Shown one piece after another: positions 1 through 5,554 of a DNA stretch of 5,570 bases; the stretch's first letter is position 1; each line of letters starts with the position of its first letter. The DNA comes from Gammaproteobacteria bacterium (GTDB taxonomy: Bacteria > Pseudomonadota > Gammaproteobacteria > Burkholderiales > Burkholderiaceae_C). A program made the translations under genes and the position numbers. The DNA lies in NCBI GenBank assembly GCA_018903185.1, contig JAHIQV010000268.1:1-5570 (forward strand), written 5' to 3'. The notes under the pieces were generated by a model that was not told where the DNA came from, ran no database searches, and saw only the letters and a list, made by a program, of their open reading frames with translations.

Positions 1-1
1 C

Positions 2-640
2 GACCGCGATCAACACGCCAAGATCAAAGACCACCTGGCCTGCCTGCTGGAAAAAGACGGCTGGGTCTTCAGCCTGATCTACGTCGTCACCTTTGGCGGC
101 TTCATCGGCATCACCACCTTCCTGCCCACCTATTACTACGACCAGTTCGGCGTGAGCAAGGTGCAGGCCGGTCAGCTGACCATGCTCGCCGCGCTGATGG
201 GCGCCGTGGTGCGCATCTTCGGCGGCTGGATTTCCGACCACTGGGGCGGCGTCAACACGCTCACCGTGGTGCTGGTCGTGGTGTCGTTCGCGCTGGTGGG
301 CGTGGGCCTGTCGTCGCACTCCATCGTGCTGACCACGCTGCTGCTGATCGTCTGCTTCGCCGCGCTGGGCGCGGGCAACGGTGCGCTGTTCCAGCTGGTG
401 CCGCTGCGCTGGCCCACCTCCACCGCCGTGGCCGGATCCATGATCGGCGAGATCGGTGCGCTGGGCGGCGGCCTCGTGCCGGCCATGATGGGCCAGTCCA
501 AACAGCACACCGACAGCTTCCTCTCCGGCTTCGTGATCATGGCGGTGTTCTCGGTGCTGATGCTGGGGGTGATGCGCACGATGCAGGTGCGCTGGACGCG
601 CACATGGGCAGAGAAAGGGGGGCGGGCGCGTACCGCCTGA
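2..640 (+). CDS. NarK/NasA-type nitrate/nitrite MFS transporter, C-terminal half (5' truncated by window edge)
   Basis: This is an inner-membrane transporter of the nitrate/nitrite porter branch of the major facilitator superfamily, moving nitrate and/or nitrite across the cytoplasmic membrane. The frame is open from base 2 and gives 212 residues. It begins in the hydrophilic central loop and continues through about six hydrophobic segments (roughly residues 21-45, 58-75, 87-103, 107-130, 142-164, 175-194), i.e. TM7-TM12. An MFS loop motif, GGWISDHWGG, lies at 74-83. The nitrate-porter signature GAGNGALFQLVP lies in the tenth/eleventh helix at 123-134. The tail, with W..TWAEKGGRAR, is typical of the family. 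The N-terminal half lies outside the window, so I cannot tell an assimilatory (NasA) from a respiratory (NarK) role and give no symbol. The next gene encodes a molybdate-like binding protein, which would suit nitrate metabolism because nitrate reductases need molybdenum. Confidence 0.9.
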   Translation, partial: DRDQHAKIKDHLACLLEKDGWVFSLIYVVTFGGFIGITTFLPTYYYDQFGVSKVQAGQLTMLAALMGAVVRIFGGWISDHWGGVNTLTVVLVVVSFALVGVGLSSHSIVLTTLLLIVCFAALGAGNGALFQLVPLRWPTSTAVAGSMIGEIGALGGGLVPAMMGQSKQHTDSFLSGFVIMAVFSVLMLGVMRTMQVRWTRTWAEKGGRARTA

Positions 641-665
641 GTGACATCGCAGCGGTGGTTATATT
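637..665 (+). promoter_or_regulatory. Possible sigma70-type promoter overlapping the transporter stop codon
   Basis: TATATT at 660-665 is a near-consensus -10 hexamer and stands out as one of very few AT-rich stretches in this GC-rich DNA. CTGAGT at 637-642, 17 bases upstream, is a weak -35 (3 of 6 matches). Transcription would start near 672 and give a leader of about 58 bases ahead of the ModA-like gene. The same AT-rich bases (GGTTATATTG, 657-666) resemble one arm of a ModE-type molybdate operator, so the site could be regulatory rather than, or as well as, a promoter. Motif reading only. Confidence 0.3.
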
Positions 666-692
666 GCACGGGTTCGTGCCGCAGCACTGCGG
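666..692 (+). other. Two adjacent small hairpins in the leader of the ModA-like gene
   Basis: GCACG (666-670) pairs with CGTGC (675-679) around a GGTT tetraloop. It is followed at once by CCGCA (679-683), which pairs with TGCGG (688-692) around a GCAC loop. The two share base 679. No T-run follows, so they do not form a classical intrinsic terminator for the upstream transporter. They lie between the possible start of transcription and the ribosome-binding site at 718-721, so they could structure the leader or slow the 3' end decay of the transporter message. Confidence 0.35.
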
Positions 693-729
693 CGCCCCCT
701 CCAACCCCCGCCCACCCGGAGTTGCCCCC

Positions 730-1425
730 ATGGCGTCCCCCATCCGCATCATTTCTTCCATGGCCACCAAGCAGGTGCTGGCCGACCTGATCGCCCTCTA
801 CCGGCAGGCCCAGCCGGACACGGTCATCGAACTCGAATCCGTGGGCGGTGTGGACGCCGCCAAACGCGTGCAGGCCGGCGAAGCCTTCGACATCGTGGCC
901 CTCGCGTCCAACGCGGTGGCCCAGCTCACCACCGACGGCAAGGTGATGGCCGGCAGCACCGTGGACGTGGTGCGCTCCGGCGTGGCGCTGGCCGTGCGCC
1001 GCGGCGCGCCGCACCCCGACATCACCAGCGAAGCCGCCGTGAAACAGGCCGTGCTCGCCGCGCGCACCCTGGGCTATTCCACCGGCCCGAGCGGCGTGCA
1101 ACTGGCCAAACTCTTCGAGCGCTGGGGCATCGCCGAACAGATCAAGGACCGCATCGTCACCGCCCCGCCCGGCGTGCCCGTGGGCTCGCTGGTGGCCCAA
1201 GGCGAGGTCGAGCTGGGCTTCCAGCAGCTGAGCGAACTCATGAGCCTCGAAGGCATCGACGTGCTCGGCCCCCTGCCCGCACAGATCCAGATCATCACCA
1301 CCTTCTCGGCCGGCCTGGCCACGGCCTCCACGCAGCCCGAAGCGGTGCGTGCGCTGCTCGCGTTCCTGGTGTCGCCCGCCACCGCGCAGACGAAGCAACG
1401 CAACGGGATGGAGGCCGTAGGCTGA
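730..1425 (+). CDS. ModA-like (molybdate-type) substrate-binding protein without signal peptide
   Basis: This 231-residue protein belongs to the type 2 periplasmic-binding-protein fold, closest in style to ModA-like molybdate-binding proteins. The pattern fits the family: SSMAT near the N terminus (9-13), SVGGVDAAKRVQAGEAFDIV (37-56), RSGVALAVR (82-90), GYSTGPSG (115-122) in the second lobe, and GFQQLSEL (163-170). Canonical ModA proteins are exported and carry a leader, but here the mature-like sequence starts at once, with no hydrophobic signal segment. The ATG at 730 is chosen because GGAG (718-721) lies eight bases upstream and homology starts there. An upstream in-frame ATG at 604 adds 42 residues with no signal-peptide character and overlaps the transporter gene. 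No ABC permease or ATPase gene is in the window. It may be a cytoplasmic anion-binding protein or sensor. The ligand is inferred, and other oxyanions or organic acids are possible. Confidence 0.82.
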   Translation: MASPIRIISSMATKQVLADLIALYRQAQPDTVIELESVGGVDAAKRVQAGEAFDIVALASNAVAQLTTDGKVMAGSTVDVVRSGVALAVRRGAPHPDITSEAAVKQAVLAARTLGYSTGPSGVQLAKLFERWGIAEQIKDRIVTAPPGVPVGSLVAQGEVELGFQQLSELMSLEGIDVLGPLPAQIQIITTFSAGLATASTQPEAVRALLAFLVSPATAQTKQRNGMEAVG

Positions 1426-1464
1426 TCCGGTCGGCGTTGACACACGGCCGCTGAAAGCCCGCCC

Positions 1465-2583
1465 TTGAATCCGCTGCTGAACTGGCTGCGTTCGTTCTAC
1501 CCGGCCCCGCTGACCATCGGTCGCGGGGAGCTCTGGCTGAGCAGCGTGGGCGTGGGCCTCGGGCTGCTGTGCACCGACTGGCTCAGCCGCCACGCGCTGG
1601 GGACGTCCAGCGTCTGGTTCATCGCGCCCATGGGCGCTTCGGCGGTGCTGCTGTTTGCGGTGCCGGCGAGCCCGCTGGCGCAGCCCTGGTCCATCATCGG
1701 CGGCAACGTGCTCTCGGCGCTGATCGGAGTGGCCTGCCACCAGTGGCTCGGATCGACGGGACTGGCCGCCGCGGTGGCGGGCACCGGCGCCGTGGCGGCC
1801 ATGTTCGCGCTGCGCTGCCTGCACCCGCCCGGCGGCGCGGTGGCGCTCACGGCCGTGCTGGGTGGCCCGGCGATCCACGAGCTGGGTTTTGGTTTTGCGC
1901 TCTGGCCCGTGGCCGCCGATTCGGCGGTCATGCTGGCGCTGGCCCTGCTGTTCAACAACGCCATGGGGCGCAGCTACCCGCACCACGGCGTGGCCAAGAG
2001 CCGTCCCCACGACACGCGCGACCCGCTGCCCACCCAGCGCGCGGGCTACAACAAGGAAGATCTGGACGCCGCGCTGGCCTCGTTCGGCGAGCTGCTCGAC
2101 ATCGACCGCCACGACCTCGAAGAAATCATGACGCGCGCGCAACTGCACGCGCAGCGCCGCCACTGGGGCGGTGTGCGGTGCGAGGACATCATGTCGCGCG
2201 ACGTGGTGAGCGTGGGCCCCGGTGATTCGGTGGACGAAGCCTGGGCGCGCCTGGCACACCACAAGATCAAGGCGCTGCCCGTGGTGGATGCCGGGCAGCA
2301 TCTGGTGGGCATCGTGTCGCTGCACGACTTTTTCATCGGCCAGAGCGCGCCGGCCCCCAGCCGCGTGCCGCGCATGAACACCGCGCGCCGGGTCGAAGAC
2401 ATCATGACCCGCAAGGTGCGCACCGCCCGCCCCGAACAGGCCATCGCCGACCTGGTGCGCGGCTTCTCCGATGGCGGTCTGCACCACATGCCCGTGCTCG
2501 ACGCGCAGGACCGTCTGGTGGGCATGGTCACGCAGTCGGACCTGGTGGCCGCCCTGTTCATGGCCCCCGCCGGCCCGGCCTGA
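1465..2583 (+). CDS. HPP family membrane protein with C-terminal CBS domain pair
   Basis: The 372-residue product has an N-terminal HPP membrane domain (about 15-170) and a cytoplasmic C-terminal Bateman module. Hydrophobic segments lie near 22-40, 49-68, 76-96, 97-117, 123-135 and 143-165. The signature LHPPGG is at 119-124. A charged linker (170-238) leads to two CBS repeats: DIMSRDV to SLHDFF (241-290) and DIMTRKV to TQSDLV (312-361). CBS pairs usually bind adenine nucleotides and gate the attached domain. HPP proteins of cyanobacteria and chloroplasts have been reported to transport nitrite, which would match the nitrate/nitrite transporter two genes upstream, but the substrate here is an inference. 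The start is a TTG, the first possible start after an in-frame stop at 1438-1440, and the Shine-Dalgarno is weak (GAAAG, 1453-1457). The gap to the preceding gene is 39 bases, suggesting co-transcription. Confidence 0.88.
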   Translation: MNPLLNWLRSFYPAPLTIGRGELWLSSVGVGLGLLCTDWLSRHALGTSSVWFIAPMGASAVLLFAVPASPLAQPWSIIGGNVLSALIGVACHQWLGSTGLAAAVAGTGAVAAMFALRCLHPPGGAVALTAVLGGPAIHELGFGFALWPVAADSAVMLALALLFNNAMGRSYPHHGVAKSRPHDTRDPLPTQRAGYNKEDLDAALASFGELLDIDRHDLEEIMTRAQLHAQRRHWGGVRCEDIMSRDVVSVGPGDSVDEAWARLAHHKIKALPVVDAGQHLVGIVSLHDFFIGQSAPAPSRVPRMNTARRVEDIMTRKVRTARPEQAIADLVRGFSDGGLHHMPVLDAQDRLVGMVTQSDLVAALFMAPAGPA

Positions 2584-2598
2584 AACCCGCGGTGAATC

Positions 2599-2615
2599 CC
2601 CCGCGCGGCGCGGGG
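2599..2615 (+). terminator. GC-rich hairpin after the HPP gene, possible terminator without T-run
   Basis: CCCCGCG (2599-2605) and CGCGGGG (2609-2615) form a perfect 7-bp, all-GC stem with a three-base loop, 16 bases past the HPP stop codon. The downstream bases are purine-rich with no T-run, so this is not a textbook intrinsic terminator. It may act as a 3' stabilising hairpin or a pause site separating the HPP gene from serA. Confidence 0.3.
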
Positions 2616-2620
2616 ACGAA

Positions 2621-2645
2621 GGCGTCAAAAATGGCCTTGAACGCC
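2621..2645. repeat. Imperfect inverted repeat upstream of serA
   Basis: GGCGTCAA (2621-2628) is mirrored by TTGAACGCC (2637-2645), its reverse complement with one extra A. The arms surround an eight-base centre. The repeat sits 23 bases before the serA start and just upstream of the only plausible -10 sequence, a position where a regulator could bind. No regulator family is recognisable, and chance similarity is possible. Confidence 0.22.
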
Positions 2646-2654
2646 ATACCCGAC

Positions 2655-2660
2655 TACATT
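2655..2660 (+). promoter_or_regulatory. Possible -10 element immediately upstream of serA
   Basis: TACATT fits the TAnnnT core of a -10 hexamer and ends eight bases before the serA ATG. Transcription would then begin at, or a base or two before, the start codon and give a leaderless or near-leaderless message. No good -35 lies at 16-18 bases; TTGAAC at 2637-2642 is only 12 bases away, which is too close. Support is therefore weak. Confidence 0.25.
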
Positions 2661-2668
2661 AGTCAACT

Positions 2669-3940
2669 ATGAACGCCGCCACCACCACCCCGACCCAAGC
2701 CGTCCAGCCCGGCCCCAAGACCTCCATCGACAAGCACAAGATCCGCTTCCTGCTGCTGGAGGGCATCCACCCCTCGGCCATCGAGGTGCTGCGCGCGGCG
2801 GGCTACAGCCAGATCGAAAGCCTGCCCGGCGCCCTGCCCGACGATCAGCTCCTGGCCAAGATCGCCGACGCGCATTTCGTGGGCATCCGCTCGCGCACCC
2901 AGCTCACCGCCGAGGTGCTGAGCCACGCCCACCGCCTCGCCGCCGTGGGCTGCTTCTGCATCGGCACCAACCAGGTGGACCTGGCCGTTGCGCGCGAGCG
3001 CGGCATCGCGGTATTCAACGCGCCCTTCTCCAACACCCGCTCGGTGGCCGAGCTGGTGCTGGCCGAGGCCATCCTGCTGATGCGCGGCATCCCCGAAAAG
3101 AACGCCGTGGCGCACCGCGGCGGCTGGCTGAAATCGGCCAGCAACGCGTTCGAGATCCGCGGCAAGACGCTGGGCATCGTGGGCTACGGCGCCATCGGCA
3201 CGCAGCTCTCGGTGCTGGCCGAAGCGCTGGGCATGAACGTGGTGTTTTTTGACGTGGCGACCAAGCTGCCGCTGGGCAACGCCAGGCCGCTCACCAGCCT
3301 GGACGAGCTGATGGCCACCGCCGACGTGGTGAGCCTGCACGTGCCCGAAACACCCGCCACGCAATGGATGATCGGCGCGGCGCAACTCGCGCGCATGAAG
3401 CCCAGCGCCGTGCTCATCAACGCCTCGCGCGGCACCGTGGTGCAGGTGGACGCGCTGGCCAGCGCGCTGCAAAAACAGGCCCTGCTCGGCGCCGCCATCG
3501 ACGTCTTCCCCGAAGAACCGCACAGCAACAAGGACGTGTTCGAGTCGCCGCTGCGCGGCCTGGACAACGTGATCCTCACGCCGCACATCGGCGGCTCCAC
3601 GCTGGAGGCGCAGGAAAACATCGGCATCGAGGTGGCGGAAAAACTGGTGAAGTACAGCGACAACGGCACCTCCACCTCGGCCGTCAACTTCCCCGAAGTC
3701 GCCCTGCCCGCGCACCCCGGAAAACACCGCCTGCTGCACATCCACCGCAACGTGCCCGGCGTGCTCTCCGGCATCAACCGCGTCTTTTCCGACCACGGCA
3801 TCAACATCTCGGCGCAGTACCTGCAGACGCGCGAAGACGTAGGCTACGTGGTGATGGACATCGACGCCGCGCACTCCGAGCTGGCGCTGGCCGAGCTCGC
3901 GCGCGTGCCCGGCACGCTGCGCAGCCGCGTGCTGTTCTGA
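2669..3940 (+). CDS. serA: D-3-phosphoglycerate dehydrogenase with C-terminal ACT domain
   Basis: This enzyme oxidises 3-phosphoglycerate to 3-phosphohydroxypyruvate with NAD+, the first step of serine biosynthesis, in the cytoplasm. The 423-residue protein aligns throughout with E. coli SerA (about 410 residues). It has a substrate domain (about 25-120 and 310-345), a Rossmann NAD domain with GYGAIG at 172-177, and an ACT domain (about 355-423). The catalytic trio is present as R254 (NASRGT), E283 (FPEEP) and H306 (TPHIGGST). The equivalents of the E. coli serine-binding residues, H359, N361 and N379, are also kept, so feedback inhibition by serine is expected. The N terminus is some 14 residues longer than in E. 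coli and rich in Thr and Pro. The ATG is forced: an in-frame TAG lies at 2660-2662 and there is no other start before the conserved region. No Shine-Dalgarno is visible. Serine synthesis is probably unrelated to the three upstream genes. Confidence 0.97.
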   Translation: MNAATTTPTQAVQPGPKTSIDKHKIRFLLLEGIHPSAIEVLRAAGYSQIESLPGALPDDQLLAKIADAHFVGIRSRTQLTAEVLSHAHRLAAVGCFCIGTNQVDLAVARERGIAVFNAPFSNTRSVAELVLAEAILLMRGIPEKNAVAHRGGWLKSASNAFEIRGKTLGIVGYGAIGTQLSVLAEALGMNVVFFDVATKLPLGNARPLTSLDELMATADVVSLHVPETPATQWMIGAAQLARMKPSAVLINASRGTVVQVDALASALQKQALLGAAIDVFPEEPHSNKDVFESPLRGLDNVILTPHIGGSTLEAQENIGIEVAEKLVKYSDNGTSTSAVNFPEVALPAHPGKHRLLHIHRNVPGVLSGINRVFSDHGINISAQYLQTREDVGYVVMDIDAAHSELALAELARVPGTLRSRVLF

Positions 3941-4005
3941 AGACCGGCGCAGCGGCCCGCCAGCCAACAACAAAATCCCAACGAGCGCCAGCGCACAGAC
4001 CCGGG

Positions 4006-4033
4006 TTGCAGCCGAAGCGAACCATCCGACAAT
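4006..4033 (+). promoter_or_regulatory. Predicted sigma70 promoter for the small gene at 4077
   Basis: TTGCAG (4006-4011) and GACAAT (4028-4033) are separated by 16 bases and match the -35 and -10 consensus at four and five positions. The expected start of transcription is near 4040, leaving a leader of about 37 bases with a hairpin and a strong ribosome-binding site. This suggests that the small gene is transcribed on its own rather than only by read-through from serA. Confidence 0.45.
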
Positions 4034-4040
4034 GATTCCG

Positions 4041-4054
4041 GCGCGGCACCGCGC
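4041..4054 (+). other. Hairpin at the predicted 5' end of the small-gene transcript
   Basis: GCGCG (4041-4045) pairs with CGCGC (4050-4054) around a GCAC loop. It would form at the very 5' end of the message made from the predicted promoter, 11 bases before the Shine-Dalgarno at 4066-4070. Such a 5' hairpin could protect the RNA. It is short, and the GC-rich context makes chance formation plausible. Confidence 0.3.
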
Positions 4055-4065
4055 GCCCCCCAAGC

Positions 4066-4070
4066 AGGAG
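4066..4070 (+). promoter_or_regulatory. Shine-Dalgarno sequence that sets the small gene's start
   Basis: AGGAG lies six bases before the ATG at 4077. It is the clearest ribosome-binding site in the window and decides between the ATG at 4077 and the in-frame ATG at 4032, which has no such sequence before it. Confidence 0.6.
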
Positions 4071-4076
4071 CACAAC

Positions 4077-4361
4077 ATGTCCGAGTCATTGCACCCTACT
4101 CCCCACGCGCCGGCCAACAGCCCCGCCCTGAGCAACGCCGAGCTGGTGCAGCTGCGCGTGCGCGTGGTCGCGCTGGAAAACATGGTCATCGCCCTGCTGG
4201 CGAACGCACCGCCAGAACAGCAGGCGCTGGTGCGTGAGATGGCCAGTTACATCTCGCCGCGACCGGGCTACACACCCCACACCGTCACCATGCACGCCGC
4301 GGACCAGATGCGCAGCCTGGTCGACCGCGCGGACCGGTTCCAGCCGATGCAGGCGAGCTGA
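4077..4361 (+). CDS. Conserved-looking small protein of unknown function (94 aa)
   Basis: I do not recognise a named family. The 94-residue product is soluble, with no signal peptide or membrane span. It has a Ser/Pro/His-rich start (1-18), a predicted amphipathic helix with heptad-like hydrophobic spacing (about 19-42, L23, L26, V30, L33, V37, L41) that could support self-association, a second helix (46-58), a Pro-rich turn (SPRPGYTPH, 60-68) and a last helix (72-88). The ATG at 4077 is chosen over the in-frame ATG at 4032 because AGGAG (4066-4070) lies six bases upstream. The 4032 ATG also overlaps the predicted -10 box and would be upstream of the likely transcript start. A dedicated promoter and strong ribosome-binding site argue that the gene is real. 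It faces the hydrolase-LuxR gene convergently, 58 bases apart. Confidence 0.72.
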   Translation: MSESLHPTPHAPANSPALSNAELVQLRVRVVALENMVIALLANAPPEQQALVREMASYISPRPGYTPHTVTMHAADQMRSLVDRADRFQPMQAS

Positions 4362-4398
4362 ACCCGCTTCCAGCCGCTACCGGTATTGCAGGAGGGGT

Positions 4399-4417
4399 TG
4401 CTGGAGTACCTCCAGCA
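4399..4417. terminator. Hairpin between convergent genes, possible bidirectional terminator
   Basis: TGCTGGAG (4399-4406) and CTCCAGCA (4410-4417) form a perfect 8-bp stem with a three-base loop. The stem can be lengthened by G-C and G-T pairs on the outside. It lies in the 58-base gap between the stop codon of the small + gene and that of the - strand regulator, the expected place for a shared transcription end. There is no T-run on either side, so termination activity is inferred from position only. Confidence 0.4.
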
Positions 4418-4419
4418 GC

Positions 4420-5508
4420 TCAGGGCGCGCGATCGCGCACGTAGACGATCGCCTCCGCCCGGGTGCGCACGCCCAGCTTGTCGAAGATGCTCGACACCTG
4501 GTTGCGCACCGTCTTTTCGCTCTTGTTCAACTGCTGCGCGATGGCCGGGTTGTCCAGGCCCTGGGCCACCAGGCGCAACACCTCGCGCTCGGCCGGTGTC
4601 AGCGCCACATCACCGGCGCCTTCGAACGCATCGGCTGGTGCGTTACCCAGAAAGCCGCGCAGTTCGGCCAGGAAGGTGGACCACGCCGGCTCGGTGTCCA
4701 GCAGCACGTGGTTGTCGCTCTCCAGCGGCACGAAACGCGCGCCCGGGATCAGCGCCGCCAGCCGCAGACCTTCGTCGAACGGCACACGCGCATCGCCGCG
4801 CGCGTGCAGCACCAGCGTGGGCACGCGCAACTGGCGCGCCAGCTCGGTCACGTCGACGCGGTGGAACGCCTCGAGCGTGCGTGCGGCGTTCTCCGGGCTT
4901 GCCGTCAGGCGCTCCAGCTCGTTCCACCACTGGTGCTGCGCCGGCGTGCCGCCGGGGATGAACTGGTTGGTGAACACCTGGCGGAAGGCGGCGTTGTCGC
5001 GCCCCCAGCCGAGACGGATCAGGTTGACCAGGGTCTCGGCCTCCAGCCGCTCGGCGTCGCTGCTGGCGCGTTGCAGCGCGCCGCGCGCGTAGGCACCGGG
5101 CAGGACCAGGTGCGACACCTTGTCGGGGTGGCGCACGGCGTAGGCGATGGCCACCGCACCACCTTGCGACATGCCGATCAGCGGGAAGCGGCGCAGGCCC
5201 AGGCTGTCGACCACGGCCTCCAGATCGCCGACCCAGGCGTCGAGCGAGAAGTCGGCCACCGCGCTGTCGGACAGGCCGCAGCCGCGCTGGTCGTAGCGGA
5301 TGTAGTGGTGATCGCGCGCGAGTTCGGCCAGCCAGGGCCGCCAGACGGGGCTGTGCAGGTCGTGCTCGACGTGGCTCAGCCAGTGCGCGGCCCGCAGCAG
5401 CGGCGGGCCGGAGCCGATCGAGGCGATCGCGATGCGCGTGCCGTCGGCCGCGGTGCAGAAGCGCAAGCTCTGGCGCAGGTTCGGGGGCGGACGCTGGACA
5501 GCGGGCAT
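4420..5508 (-). CDS. Alpha/beta-hydrolase fused to C-terminal LuxR-type HTH (putative one-component regulator)
   Basis: This 362-residue protein joins an alpha/beta-hydrolase domain (about 15-288) to a LuxR/GerE-type helix-turn-helix (about 300-360). In the hydrolase part are the conserved block GSGPPLLRAAHWLSHVEHD (32-50), RYDQRGCGLSD (71-81), the nucleophile elbow GMSQGG with S114, the acid D239 (HARGDARVPF) and the base H267 (ESDNH), so the catalytic triad looks complete. The HTH shows LTPAEREVLRLVAQGLDNPAIA (303-324, E307 and G317) and a recognition helix around 328-342. There is no receiver or autoinducer-binding domain, so the hydrolase fold is probably the sensing module, binding or cleaving an ester-, lactone- or amide-like signal. 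The signal is unknown. The start at 5508 is the first start codon in a frame that stays open to the window edge. It lies five bases after a GACAAT box, so the message may be leaderless. A plain hydrolase call is less likely given the clear HTH. Confidence 0.9.
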   Translation of the reverse strand: MPAVQRPPPNLRQSLRFCTAADGTRIAIASIGSGPPLLRAAHWLSHVEHDLHSPVWRPWLAELARDHHYIRYDQRGCGLSDSAVADFSLDAWVGDLEAVVDSLGLRRFPLIGMSQGGAVAIAYAVRHPDKVSHLVLPGAYARGALQRASSDAERLEAETLVNLIRLGWGRDNAAFRQVFTNQFIPGGTPAQHQWWNELERLTASPENAARTLEAFHRVDVTELARQLRVPTLVLHARGDARVPFDEGLRLAALIPGARFVPLESDNHVLLDTEPAWSTFLAELRGFLGNAPADAFEGAGDVALTPAEREVLRLVAQGLDNPAIAQQLNKSEKTVRNQVSSIFDKLGVRTRAEAIVYVRDRAP

Positions 5509-5513
5509 GCGCG

Positions 5514-5519
5514 ATTGTC
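5514..5519 (-). promoter_or_regulatory. Predicted -10 element of the hydrolase-LuxR gene
   Basis: Read on the - strand, GACAAT lies five bases before the ATG at 5508, so transcription would start at or next to the start codon. It is the same hexamer as the -10 proposed for the small gene at 4028-4033. The -35 region is GC-rich and poor (TGGGAC at 17 bases) and is covered by the inverted repeat at 5521-5554, which fits a promoter dependent on, or blocked by, a bound protein. Confidence 0.35.
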
Positions 5520-5520
5520 T

Positions 5521-5554
5521 CGCGCCTGGGTCGCCCGTCCCAGACCCAGGCGCG
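5521..5554. repeat. Perfect 12-base inverted repeat in front of the hydrolase-LuxR gene, candidate operator
   Basis: CGCGCCTGGGTC (5521-5532) and GACCCAGGCGCG (5543-5554) are exact reverse complements around a ten-base centre. Relative to the ATG at 5508 the element spans about -13 to -46 and abuts the predicted -10 box, covering the -35 position. This is where a repressor, or the regulator itself, would bind. It could instead be a hairpin ending a + strand or neighbouring transcript, but no T-run follows either arm. Confidence 0.55.

Noticed and set aside
604..729. Upstream ATG giving the ModA-like protein 42 extra residues
   Set aside because: The extension overlaps the transporter gene, has no signal-peptide character and ignores the GGAG site before the ATG at 730.
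1437..1442. Exact -35 consensus TTGACA upstream of the HPP gene
   Set aside because: No -10-like sequence lies 15-19 bases downstream; that stretch is nearly all G and C. It is not called as a promoter.
2179..2550. Internal direct similarity in the HPP gene
   Set aside because: This is explained by the two homologous CBS repeats of the protein, not by a DNA-level repeat element.
172..2628. An 818-codon open frame on the - strand, antisense to the first three genes
   Set aside because: Its product is rich in Ala, Gly, His and Arg without any recognisable domain. It mirrors three clearly homologous + strand genes, as expected for a shadow frame in GC-rich DNA.
3244..3250. Run of six T in serA as a possible slippage or frameshift site
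   Set aside because: It encodes two Phe residues at a place that aligns normally with SerA; the frame continues intact to the ACT domain.
2663..4189. A 508-codon open frame on the - strand opposite serA
   Set aside because: Low-complexity product antisense to a highly conserved serA; another GC-bias shadow.
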